DNA from: an uncultured Bacteroides sp.
Lineage (GTDB): Bacteria > Bacteroidota > Bacteroidia > Bacteroidales > Bacteroidaceae
Assembly (NCBI GenBank): GCA_944322355.1
Contig: CALUOT010000021.1
Span: forward strand, 1-44,715
DNA: 44,715 bases
Direction of reading: 5' to 3'
Position 1 is the stretch's first letter, and the number at the start of each line of letters is the position of its first letter. The translations under genes and the position numbers were made by a program. Below, piece by piece: positions 7,750-15,613 of this stretch. The notes beneath the pieces are model-generated. The model saw only the letters and a program-made list of their open reading frames with translations. It was not told where the DNA came from and did no database searches.

Positions 7750-7825
7750 AGGTATGAGGTTGTGGGTATTGACTATAGTACTACTAAGAGAGTGAATAGT
7801 CAATACCTTCAACCTTATACTTTTT
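7750..7825 (+). terminator. Long hairpin, probably terminator of the AraC-type gene
   Basis: Arms 7750-7776 and 7796-7822 pair over 27 positions with about four mismatches, including a perfect 12-bp top stem (GGTATTGACTAT and complement). The loop is 19 bases. The 3' arm runs into five T residues (7821-7825). It is unusually long for a terminator and lies only 33 bases upstream of the next start, so attenuation or a mobile-element remnant is also possible. Confidence 0.55.
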
Positions 7826-7857
7826 CAGATAGTTGACAACCCTTAATAAATAGTTAA

Positions 7858-9909
7858 ATGAAGTCTCATTTCATCGCTTTAGCCGCAGCCGCAGCCATGC
7901 TTACGGCGTGCGCAGGAAAGACCGAAACATCTGCCCCAAAGGCGGATAAATTTAGTTATACAGTGGAACAATTTGCAGATTTACAGATTTTACGCTATCG
8001 TGTACCGGGCTTCGAAGAACTTAGCCTCCGACAGAAGGAATTGGTATATTACCTCACCGAAGCCGCTTTGCAAGGACGCGACATTCTCTTCGACCAAAAC
8101 GGGAAATACAACCTTACCATACGTCGTGCGTTGGAAGCCGTGTATACCGGTTACCAAGGCGATAAAAACTCGCCAGACTTCCTCGCCATGGAGGTATATC
8201 TGAAGCGAGTATGGTTCTCCAATGGCATCCATCATCATTATGGAAGTGATAAATTCGTACCGGGCTTCTCGCCTGAATTCTTCCGTCAAGCCTTGGGCAG
8301 TATAGATGCTTCTACCCTTCCCCTAACCGATGGGCAAACCGTAGAGCAACTATGCGACGAGATATTTCCCGTCATCTTCGACCCACAAGTAATGCCCAAG
8401 CGAGTAAATCAAGCAGACGGAGAAGATTTGGTACTAACCTCAGCTTGCAATTACTACGACGGAGTGACACAAAAAGAAGCAGAAGACTTCTACAACCGAC
8501 TGAAAGATCCCAATGATGCTACTCCTATATCCTATGGTTTAAATAGCCGTCTGGTAAAACGTAATGGAAAAGTAGAAGAACTGGTGTGGAAAGTAGGCGG
8601 TCTCTATGGTCCTGCTTTGGAAAAAATAGTTTATTGGTTGGAGAAGGCTGAAGATGTAGCCGAAACTCCTGAGCAAAAAGCCGTTATCGAAAAACTGATC
8701 GAATATTATCAAACGGGAGATTTGAAAACTTTCGATGAATATGCCATCCTTTGGGTAAAAGACCTAAACTCACGCATCGACTTCGTAAACGGATTTACTG
8801 AAAACTATGGAGATCCTTTGGGCATGAAAGCCAGTTGGGAATCGTTGGTCAACTTCAAAGATTTGGAAGCTACCCGACGTACGGAAACCATCAGCAACAA
8901 TGCCCAATGGTTTGAAGACCACTCACCCGTAGATAAAGCATTCAAGAAGGAGCAAGTAAAAGGCGTATCGGCCAAAGTCATCACGGCTGCCATCCTGGCT
9001 GGAGACCTCTATCCTTCTACAGCTATTGGCATCAATTTACCCAACGCCAATTGGATACGCGCCCAATACGGTTCGAAATCTGTAACTATAGGAAACATCA
9101 CCGATGCTTATAACAAAGCCGCTCACGGAAACGGATTTAATGAAGAATTCGTATACAGCCAAGAAGAATTGAATTACATAAATCAATATGCAGACCTGAC
9201 AGACGAACTTCACACCGACTTGCATGAGTGTTTGGGACACGGCTCGGGTAAACTCCTTCCAGGCGTAGACCCAGACGGACTGAAAGCTTACGGCTCTACC
9301 ATTGAGGAAGCCCGTGCAGACTTGTTTGGACTGTATTACGTAGCCGATCCCAAGTTGGTAGAATTGGGATTGTTGCCCGATGGAGAAGCCTATAAAGCCC
9401 AATACTACACTTACCTGATGAACGGTCTCATGACTCAATTGGTGCGTATCGAACCGGGGAATCAGATAGAAGAAGCCCACATGCGCAATCGTTCCTTGAT
9501 AGCCCATTGGGTATTTGAAAAAGCCTCATCCGACAAAGCTGTAGAATTGGTAAAGAAAGAAGGCAAAACTTATGTCAAAGTGAACAATTATGAACGGGTA
9601 CGTGCTCTGTTCGGAGAATTGCTCGCCGAAGTGCAACGCATCAAGTCGACTGGAGACTTGGAAGGCGCACGTCAACTGGTAGAAAACTATGGGGTGAAAG
9701 TAGATTCCGTATTGCATGCCGAAGTATTGGAACGTTATAAGAAACTGAACTTGGCTCCCTACAAAGGTTTTGTCAATCCCCGGTATGAAGCTGTGACCGA
9801 TGCCGAAGGAAACATTACGGATGTAAAGGTAAGCTATGACGAAGGCTATGCCGAACAAATGCTCCGCTATAGCCGGGATTATTCTACCTTGCCTGCGGTA
9901 AACAATTGA
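7858..9909 (+). CDS. Dipeptidyl peptidase III (M49), lipoprotein
   Basis: 683 residues. It is a zinc metallopeptidase that removes dipeptides from the N terminus of short peptides. The M49 signature HECLGH is at residues 456-461 and the third zinc-ligand motif EEARAD at 483-488 (second Glu as ligand). The studied B. thetaiotaomicron enzyme has the same HECLGH form. The N terminus (MKSHFIALAAAAAMLTAC) is a lipoprotein signal with Cys18 as the lipidated residue. The next residues (AGKTET) lack the acidic cluster of the Bacteroidetes surface-export signal, so a periplasm-facing location is inferred. It lies 10 bases before the next gene and is probably co-transcribed with it. Confidence 0.93.
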   Translation: MKSHFIALAAAAAMLTACAGKTETSAPKADKFSYTVEQFADLQILRYRVPGFEELSLRQKELVYYLTEAALQGRDILFDQNGKYNLTIRRALEAVYTGYQGDKNSPDFLAMEVYLKRVWFSNGIHHHYGSDKFVPGFSPEFFRQALGSIDASTLPLTDGQTVEQLCDEIFPVIFDPQVMPKRVNQADGEDLVLTSACNYYDGVTQKEAEDFYNRLKDPNDATPISYGLNSRLVKRNGKVEELVWKVGGLYGPALEKIVYWLEKAEDVAETPEQKAVIEKLIEYYQTGDLKTFDEYAILWVKDLNSRIDFVNGFTENYGDPLGMKASWESLVNFKDLEATRRTETISNNAQWFEDHSPVDKAFKKEQVKGVSAKVITAAILAGDLYPSTAIGINLPNANWIRAQYGSKSVTIGNITDAYNKAAHGNGFNEEFVYSQEELNYINQYADLTDELHTDLHECLGHGSGKLLPGVDPDGLKAYGSTIEEARADLFGLYYVADPKLVELGLLPDGEAYKAQYYTYLMNGLMTQLVRIEPGNQIEEAHMRNRSLIAHWVFEKASSDKAVELVKKEGKTYVKVNNYERVRALFGELLAEVQRIKSTGDLEGARQLVENYGVKVDSVLHAEVLERYKKLNLAPYKGFVNPRYEAVTDAEGNITDVKVSYDEGYAEQMLRYSRDYSTLPAVNN

Positions 9910-9919
9910 TCCAAGATCA

Positions 9920-10582
9920 ATGGACACTAAAGAACAAATAAAAAACATCAAGACACAGCTCCGGCTCGCCATGAACGGAGCTGTGTCACAAAGTATGCGC
10001 GAAAAAGGATTGGTGTACAAGCTGAATTTCGGCGTAGAGCTTCCCCGCATCAAAGATATCGCTTCGGGGTATGAGAAAAGTCACACATTGGCTCAAGCTT
10101 TATGGAAAGAAGATATCCGCGAATGTAAAATCTTAGCCGGCTTGCTCCAACCCGTAGAAAGCTTCCAACCCGAAATAGCCGACATTTGGGTAGAAGACAT
10201 AAGAAACATCGAGATAGCCGAACTGACTTGTATGAACCTTTTTCAACATCTTCCCTATGCTCCAGCCAAGTCCTTCGCATGGATTGCATCTGAAAAGGAA
10301 TACTTCCAAGTATGCGGTTTTCTCACCATCGCCCGTCTCCTGATGAAGAAAGGTGACATGGAACCTCGCGCTGAAAATGAATTTTTGGATCAAGCCATTT
10401 GCGCTTTCCTTTCGGGTTCCTACCATGTGCGCAATGCTTCTTCCACCGCGTTACGTCGTTTTATACAGCATAGCGAAAAACAGGCCTACCGTTTGTGTCG
10501 GAGAATAGATGGAATGGAAAATTCCTCTTCAGAAGACGAACGTTTGCTCTACCAATGGGTGAAGGAAGAAGTCAGCTATTAA
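9920..10582 (+). CDS. DNA alkylation repair-like HEAT-repeat protein
   Basis: 220 residues, predicted all-helical. It resembles the AlkD/AlkC-like DNA alkylation repair superfamily: an N-terminal segment with YKLNFGVELPRIKDIA, a LAQALWKEDIRECKILAGLL helix pair that matches the L-W-x4-h-E-x-R pattern of the family, and later helices with FAWIASEKEYFQVCGF. Members of the superfamily remove or bind alkylated bases through HEAT-like repeats. Whether this shorter protein is an active glycosylase is not clear; I did not identify the catalytic Asp and Trp pair with confidence. It starts 10 bases after the peptidase stop and has no promoter of its own visible. Confidence 0.6.
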   Translation: MDTKEQIKNIKTQLRLAMNGAVSQSMREKGLVYKLNFGVELPRIKDIASGYEKSHTLAQALWKEDIRECKILAGLLQPVESFQPEIADIWVEDIRNIEIAELTCMNLFQHLPYAPAKSFAWIASEKEYFQVCGFLTIARLLMKKGDMEPRAENEFLDQAICAFLSGSYHVRNASSTALRRFIQHSEKQAYRLCRRIDGMENSSSEDERLLYQWVKEEVSY

Positions 10583-10600
10583 AAATCCTTCCACTTCATT

Positions 10601-10629
10601 TTGCTTTCCACAAAAAAGGATTAACTTTG
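10601..10629 (+). promoter_or_regulatory. Promoter of the fur-like/purA operon
   Basis: TTG at 10601-10603 and a perfect TAACTTTG at 10622-10629, spacer 18 bases, about 30 bases upstream of the start at 10659. Confidence 0.65.
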
Positions 10630-10658
10630 TTCCCTGTTAGTAAAAACTATCCCCAAAC

Positions 10659-11150
10659 ATGGAAAACAAGAATGTAAAAGAAACTGTCAAGCAGATATTC
10701 ACTGAATATTTAAACGTGAACGGGCATCGGAAAACGCCTGAACGTTTTGCCATACTTGATACGATCTATTCCATTGAGGGACATTTTGACATAGACACTC
10801 TTTATTCGTTGATGGCCGATCATGAAAATTTCCGCGTGAGCCGGGCTACATTGTACAACACCATCATCCTGCTCATCAACGCACGTTTGGTTATCAAACA
10901 CCAGTTTGGGAACTCTTCACAATACGAAAAAAGTTATAACCGCGATACGCACCACCACCAGATATGTACCCAATGCGGAAAAGTCACCGAGTTCCAAAAC
11001 GAAGACTTGCAACATGCCATCGAACACACTAAACTAAGCCGCTTCACCTTGAGTCACTATTCACTCTATATATATGGTATATGTAGCAAGTGTGAGCGAG
11101 CAAATAAGAAGAAACAAAAAAATAACCTGATTCATAAGAAAGAAAAATGA
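10659..11150 (+). CDS. Fur-family transcriptional regulator
   Basis: 163 residues. The N-terminal winged helix carries KTPERFAIL and the recognition helix [10 protein letters not shown] at 60-69. The C-terminal dimerisation domain has the [12 protein letters not shown] motif (His98-100, Cys103, Cys106) and a second CSKC pair (142, 145), forming the structural zinc site seen in Fur and PerR proteins. The tail is lysine-rich. Fur, PerR and Zur subtypes cannot be separated by reading; the presence of both CxxC pairs fits Fur or PerR. Its last four bases overlap the purA start (ATGA), so the two are translationally coupled, an unexpected pairing of a metal/peroxide regulator with purine synthesis. 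Confidence 0.88.
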   Translation: MENKNVKETVKQIFTEYLNVNGHRKTPERFAILDTIYSIEGHFDIDTLYSLMADHENFRVSRATLYNTIILLINARLVIKHQFGNSSQYEKSYNRDTHHHQICTQCGKVTEFQNEDLQHAIEHTKLSRFTLSHYSLYIYGICSKCERANKKKQKNNLIHKKEK

Positions 11151-12421
11151 AAGTAGATGTATTATTAGGACTACAATGGGGAGACGAAGGAAAAGGAAAA
11201 GTTGTCGACGTACTGACTCCCCAATACGATGTAGTGGCTCGCTTTCAGGGAGGGCCTAATGCCGGTCATACCTTGGAGTTTGAAGGCCAGAAGTATGTAC
11301 TCCGCTCCATTCCTTCGGGAATCTTCCAGGGAGACAAGGTGAACATCATCGGTAATGGCGTAGTGCTCGACCCGGCTCTGTTCAAAGCCGAAGCTGAAGC
11401 CTTGGAAGCCTCCGGTCATCCGTTGAAAGAACGGCTGCATATCTCACGGAAAGCCCACCTCATCTTGCCTACCCATCGCTTATTGGATGCTGCCTACGAA
11501 GCAGCTAAGGGAGACGCCAAAGTAGGAACAACTGGTAAGGGAATAGGACCGACTTATACCGACAAAATCAGTCGAAATGGTATACGTGTGGGGGACATTT
11601 TACTTGACTTCGACCGCAAATATACTGCCGTCAAAGCTCGCCACGAACAAATATTGAAAAGTCTACATTTCGAATACGACTTAACCGAATTGGAGAAAGC
11701 CTGGTTTGAAGGTATCGAATACCTGAAGCAATTCCATTTTGTAGATAGCGAACATGAAGTGAACCGCCTACTCAATGAAGGAAAAAGTATCTTATGCGAA
11801 GGCGCTCAAGGCACTATGCTTGACATTGATTTCGGTTCATACCCATTTGTCACTTCTTCAAATACCGTTTGTGCGGGTGCCTGCACCGGCTTGGGAGTAG
11901 CTCCCAATAAGATTGGCAATGTATATGGCATCTTCAAGGCTTATTGCACACGGGTTGGTTCAGGACCTTTTCCAACAGAACTGTTCGATGAAACGGGAGA
12001 AACAATCTGCAACTTAGGACACGAATATGGTGCAGTGACAGGACGCAAACGTCGCTGTGGATGGATTGACTTAGTGGCTCTAAAATATGCTGTCATGATT
12101 AATGGAGTAACCAGACTCATCATGATGAAGAGCGATGTACTGGATAATTTCGAAACCATCAAGGCTTGTGTAGCTTATCGGGTGAATGGAGAAGAAATTG
12201 ACTACTTCCCTTATGACATTGAAGAACATGTAGAACCCATCTATGTAGAACTGCCGGGATGGAAAACCGACATGACACACATGGAAAGCGAAGACGAATT
12301 CCCCGAAGAATTTAATGCCTACCTATCATTCCTCGAAGAACAACTGGGTGTACCTATCTACATCGTATCGGTAGGACCAGACCGGAAGCAGACCATCATC
12401 CGCTATACGGAGGAAAACTGA
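11147..12421 (+). CDS. purA: Adenylosuccinate synthase
   Basis: 424 residues, standard length. It joins IMP and aspartate using GTP to form adenylosuccinate, the committed step to AMP. The N-terminal signature WGDEGKGK is at residues 11-18; NAGHT follows at about 39, then [11 protein letters not shown], the [21 protein letters not shown] segment and the [12 protein letters not shown] segment. The start overlaps the stop of the Fur-family gene. A strong terminator follows at 12451-12500. Nothing in the coding sequence is unusual. Confidence 0.97.
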   Translation: MKVDVLLGLQWGDEGKGKVVDVLTPQYDVVARFQGGPNAGHTLEFEGQKYVLRSIPSGIFQGDKVNIIGNGVVLDPALFKAEAEALEASGHPLKERLHISRKAHLILPTHRLLDAAYEAAKGDAKVGTTGKGIGPTYTDKISRNGIRVGDILLDFDRKYTAVKARHEQILKSLHFEYDLTELEKAWFEGIEYLKQFHFVDSEHEVNRLLNEGKSILCEGAQGTMLDIDFGSYPFVTSSNTVCAGACTGLGVAPNKIGNVYGIFKAYCTRVGSGPFPTELFDETGETICNLGHEYGAVTGRKRRCGWIDLVALKYAVMINGVTRLIMMKSDVLDNFETIKACVAYRVNGEEIDYFPYDIEEHVEPIYVELPGWKTDMTHMESEDEFPEEFNAYLSFLEEQLGVPIYIVSVGPDRKQTIIRYTEEN

Positions 12422-12450
12422 TTCCATTCGTAACACCAATTCGAATAAAC

Positions 12451-12500
12451 AAAGCCGAAAGATTTCTAACTATCTGGTTTAGAATCTTTCGGCTTTATTT
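12451..12500 (+). terminator. Terminator after purA
   Basis: An AAAGCCGAAAGATT arm pairs with AATCTTTCGGCTTT, with a short inner extension, followed by ATTTTGTTTT. It begins 30 bases after the purA stop. Confidence 0.85.
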
Positions 12501-12572
12501 TGTTTTATGTTTCTTCCATGGAACACGCATAGTAAAAACAAACTTGTAACATCTTCTAAACATTCGAAACAT

Positions 12573-12587
12573 GTCTGTCACACAGAC
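12573..12587. promoter_or_regulatory. Small inverted repeat upstream of the receptor gene
   Basis: GTCTGT-CAC-ACAGAC, about 80 bases upstream of the receptor start. It could be an operator half-site pair or simply a hairpin. A weak -7-like CATCTTTG lies at 12636-12643. Confidence 0.3.
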
Positions 12588-12667
12588 GCAACCTACTTGT
12601 ACCGCACCCGAAATGTACACGTAACACTATCTTCTCATCTTTGCAGCGGAAAAAGAAATGCATAAAA

Positions 12668-15370
12668 ATGATGAGTATGAAAGCAGATTTAGGAAAGATT
12701 CTCTTCCTTATTTTATTCTTCACCCTCTCTGCCATGACCGTTATGGCAGGCACTATCAAAGGTATCATTACCGACAAACAGACGAAAGAACCACTAACCG
12801 GAGCTACGGTACAAGTGGCAGGTACTACGCAAGGAGCCGTGGCCGACATCGACGGCAACTACACATTGGAATTACCGGCCGGCACGTATGACCTTATCAT
12901 AAAGTACGTAGGCTACGTAGACATCAATGCCCAACAAGTAAAGGTGGGCAACGGCGAAGTAATACTAAACTTCGAAATGGAAAGCGACGCACAGACACTG
13001 GGCGAAGTGTCAGTCACCGCCCGCAAGAACCTCGAAGGAGAACGTGCCCTGCAAATAGAACGACAGAAAGCCACCCTCGCCATTGAGAACCTGGGTGCTA
13101 AGGAAATGTCCATCAAAGGTATAGGCAATGTGCAGGAAGGCGTGAAACAAATAACGGGTATCAGTATCGCCGATGCCGGACAGCTCATTGTACGCGGACT
13201 GGGCGACCGATACAGTACCACCACCCTGAACGGACTGCCCATCGCTTCTCCCAACCCCGATAACAAACTGATTCCTCTCGACCTCTTCCCATCGAGCACG
13301 GTGCAGAACATCACCGTGAGCAAGGTGTATGATGCAGCTACCTTTGCCGATTACAGTGGAGCACACATCGACATCAGCACCAAAGAGAATACCACAGAGG
13401 ACTTCTTCAATATCAGCTTCAATGTGGGTGGACACTTCAATGCACTGGGGAAGGATTTCTACCAGATGGACCGAGGCTCACTGTTCAAGACACCCGGCAT
13501 GGACCAACGTATCTATGACATGAGCCTGACGGACTTCGACGAATATGTGACACAACATAATATATTCAACACCACCTTCGAAGTGGACAAGAAGACGGCA
13601 CTGCCCGAGTTCGGCGGAAACATCGGATTCGGCAAGGAGATACCCATCAAGAACCAACGCCTCAGCCTGTTGGCATCGCTCAGCATGAGCAACGAGACGA
13701 AAATCATGGAGGATGCTTTCTACAAGACACTGGAGGCAACCGGCACTACACAGGACGATTTCAACTACGACGAATATACGGCTGCCCTGAAGATTGCCGC
13801 ACTGGCATCGGCCTCGTTCACCCTGCGACAGAACGACCGCATCGGCTATACCTTCTTCTACGCCCGCAATGCCGAAGACTCCTACCAACGACGGGACGGA
13901 TATGATGCCGAAGGACATCAGTTGATGGGAAGCAACGACATCACGCACATCTACACCCTTCAGAATCATCAGATCAACGGCTTGCACCACCTGGGCACGC
14001 AATGGGAACTGACCTGGGGAGGCTCCTACGGCAAGACCAGCAGCGAAGAACCGGACCGCCGACAGGTGATGTTCGAAAAAGGAGAGGATGGAAGCCTCAG
14101 CCTCTTCAAGCTGAACCGACAGGAAACCATGCGCTATTACGGCGACCTGAACGAAGACGAGTGGGTAGGTAACATCGCCCTGAAATACAAGTGGAAAGAA
14201 CTGAACCACGTAACAGCCGGATTCAGCTACAAGGACAAGAACCGCGACTACATGGGTACACGCTTCTACTACAACCTCAACCGACTGAACCCCGAAATCA
14301 CGGACATCTATCATACCGACGGATACCTCAACCAGGAGAATGTGGAGAACGGAAGCATCGTCATCGAACGACGCATGCAGCCGCACGACACCTACCGCGC
14401 AGGCATGGACATCTATGCCGGATACGTACAGACCGACTTCTACCCCCTGAACAACCTGCTGGTGAACGTGGGTGTGCGCTACGAATACGCCAAGCAGTGG
14501 GTAGAGTATGCCATCGAAGGACAGAACAAATACCAGAGCCGACGCGACATGAACAAGCACGACCTCTTCCCCACGCTGAACCTGAAGTACGAGATGAACG
14601 AACGCAACAATCTCCGCCTGTCCGTGTCGCGCACCATCACCCGGCCGTCGTTCATCGAGATGGCGCCCTTCCTCTATCAGGAATCCTACGGTGCCGCACA
14701 AATCCGTGGTAACGAAGAGTTGCAGAACGGCTACAACTACAACCTCGACGTGCGCTACGAACGCTTCGGCGACAACGGCGACATGTTCTCGCTGACCGGA
14801 TACTACAAACACCTGGACAAGCCCATCGAACGTGTACAGCGACTGCAAGGCGGAGCCACGATGCACTCCTTCCAAAACGCCGACCAAGGCATGGCGGCAG
14901 GCATCGAGGCCGAGTTCCGCAAGATGCTCGTCAGCGACCTGCGCCTCGGAGCCAACGTGTCCTACATGTACACCAACGTTAAGCTGCCCCAGGGAGGAGC
15001 CTACACCAACAAGGAACGCTCCCTACAAGGCGCATCGCCCATCCTGCTCAATGCCGACCTCTCCTACTCGCCCCGCTTCGGCGAAGACCGCCAGCTCAGC
15101 CTCGCCCTGCTCTATAACCTCCAGGGACGACGCATCCACGCAGTCGGCGTGTCGGGCTTGGGAGACATCAAGGAACAGACGCGGCACACGATGAACTTCA
15201 ATGCCACCTACACCATCAACCGCCATTGGAACCTCAGCCTCCGGGTGAACGACCTCCTGAACCGCGCCATCATCTTCAAGCAAGACGTGCCCTCCACGGG
15301 CGAAGTGGTCGAGGTGGAACGCTTCAAGGAAGGAGCCTCGTTCGAAGTGGGCTTCAGCTATCGACTGTAA
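12668..15370 (+). CDS. TonB-dependent outer membrane receptor
   Basis: 900 residues from the ATG at 12668; a TTG at 12641 in frame is not needed, and ATGs at 12671 and 12677 are alternatives. A hydrophobic signal sequence ends near VMAGTIKG. A carboxypeptidase regulatory-like domain covers about 30-110 (GIITDKQTKEPLTGATV, GTYDLIIKYVGY). A plug domain follows (about 120-230) with the segment VRGLGDRYSTTTLNGLPI and ASPNPDNKLIPLD. The remainder is a 22-strand-type beta barrel ending SFEVGFSYRL. It lacks the SusC hallmarks and no SusD follows; its partner is the duplicated lipoprotein 243 bases downstream. Substrate unknown. GC content is visibly higher than in the preceding genes. Confidence 0.9.
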   Translation: MMSMKADLGKILFLILFFTLSAMTVMAGTIKGIITDKQTKEPLTGATVQVAGTTQGAVADIDGNYTLELPAGTYDLIIKYVGYVDINAQQVKVGNGEVILNFEMESDAQTLGEVSVTARKNLEGERALQIERQKATLAIENLGAKEMSIKGIGNVQEGVKQITGISIADAGQLIVRGLGDRYSTTTLNGLPIASPNPDNKLIPLDLFPSSTVQNITVSKVYDAATFADYSGAHIDISTKENTTEDFFNISFNVGGHFNALGKDFYQMDRGSLFKTPGMDQRIYDMSLTDFDEYVTQHNIFNTTFEVDKKTALPEFGGNIGFGKEIPIKNQRLSLLASLSMSNETKIMEDAFYKTLEATGTTQDDFNYDEYTAALKIAALASASFTLRQNDRIGYTFFYARNAEDSYQRRDGYDAEGHQLMGSNDITHIYTLQNHQINGLHHLGTQWELTWGGSYGKTSSEEPDRRQVMFEKGEDGSLSLFKLNRQETMRYYGDLNEDEWVGNIALKYKWKELNHVTAGFSYKDKNRDYMGTRFYYNLNRLNPEITDIYHTDGYLNQENVENGSIVIERRMQPHDTYRAGMDIYAGYVQTDFYPLNNLLVNVGVRYEYAKQWVEYAIEGQNKYQSRRDMNKHDLFPTLNLKYEMNERNNLRLSVSRTITRPSFIEMAPFLYQESYGAAQIRGNEELQNGYNYNLDVRYERFGDNGDMFSLTGYYKHLDKPIERVQRLQGGATMHSFQNADQGMAAGIEAEFRKMLVSDLRLGANVSYMYTNVKLPQGGAYTNKERSLQGASPILLNADLSYSPRFGEDRQLSLALLYNLQGRRIHAVGVSGLGDIKEQTRHTMNFNATYTINRHWNLSLRVNDLLNRAIIFKQDVPSTGEVVEVERFKEGASFEVGFSYRL

Positions 15371-15400
15371 AGATTGCAGAAAAGGCGGAACTCCCTGCCA

Positions 15401-15515
15401 AAGAGTATAGAAAGTCTGTGGTCAAGAGTATCGATACTCTTTAGGCAAGAGTATATAAAGTGTCGATGCAAGAGTATCGATACTCTCCACCACAGAGTTT
15501 ATACCCCTGCCAGAA
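15401..15515. repeat. Tandem array B: five units, exact 23-base period
   Basis: Units start at 15401, 15424, 15447, 15470 and 15493. The first four begin AAGAGTAT and the fifth CAGAGTTT. Units 2 and 4 are extended palindromes (AAGAGTATCGATACTCTT at 15424-15441, perfect over 18 bases; a 16-base perfect core at 15471-15486). The array lies in the 243-base gap between the receptor stop and the lipoprotein start; the rest of that gap holds nothing else I can recognise. Confidence 0.85.
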
Positions 15516-15613
15516 GACACTGTGACGAAGGTGGGCAAAGAGAGTGACGAAAATGACGTGTAATGATATATTGAAATAAACGAACACTTTATAACAACTT
15601 AAACGATTGACGT

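Noticed and set aside
15424-15441. Site-specific recombination (invertible promoter) site, because of the perfect 18-base palindrome
   Set aside because: No matching distant inverted copy that would flank an invertible segment was seen, and it belongs to a tandem array with constant period.
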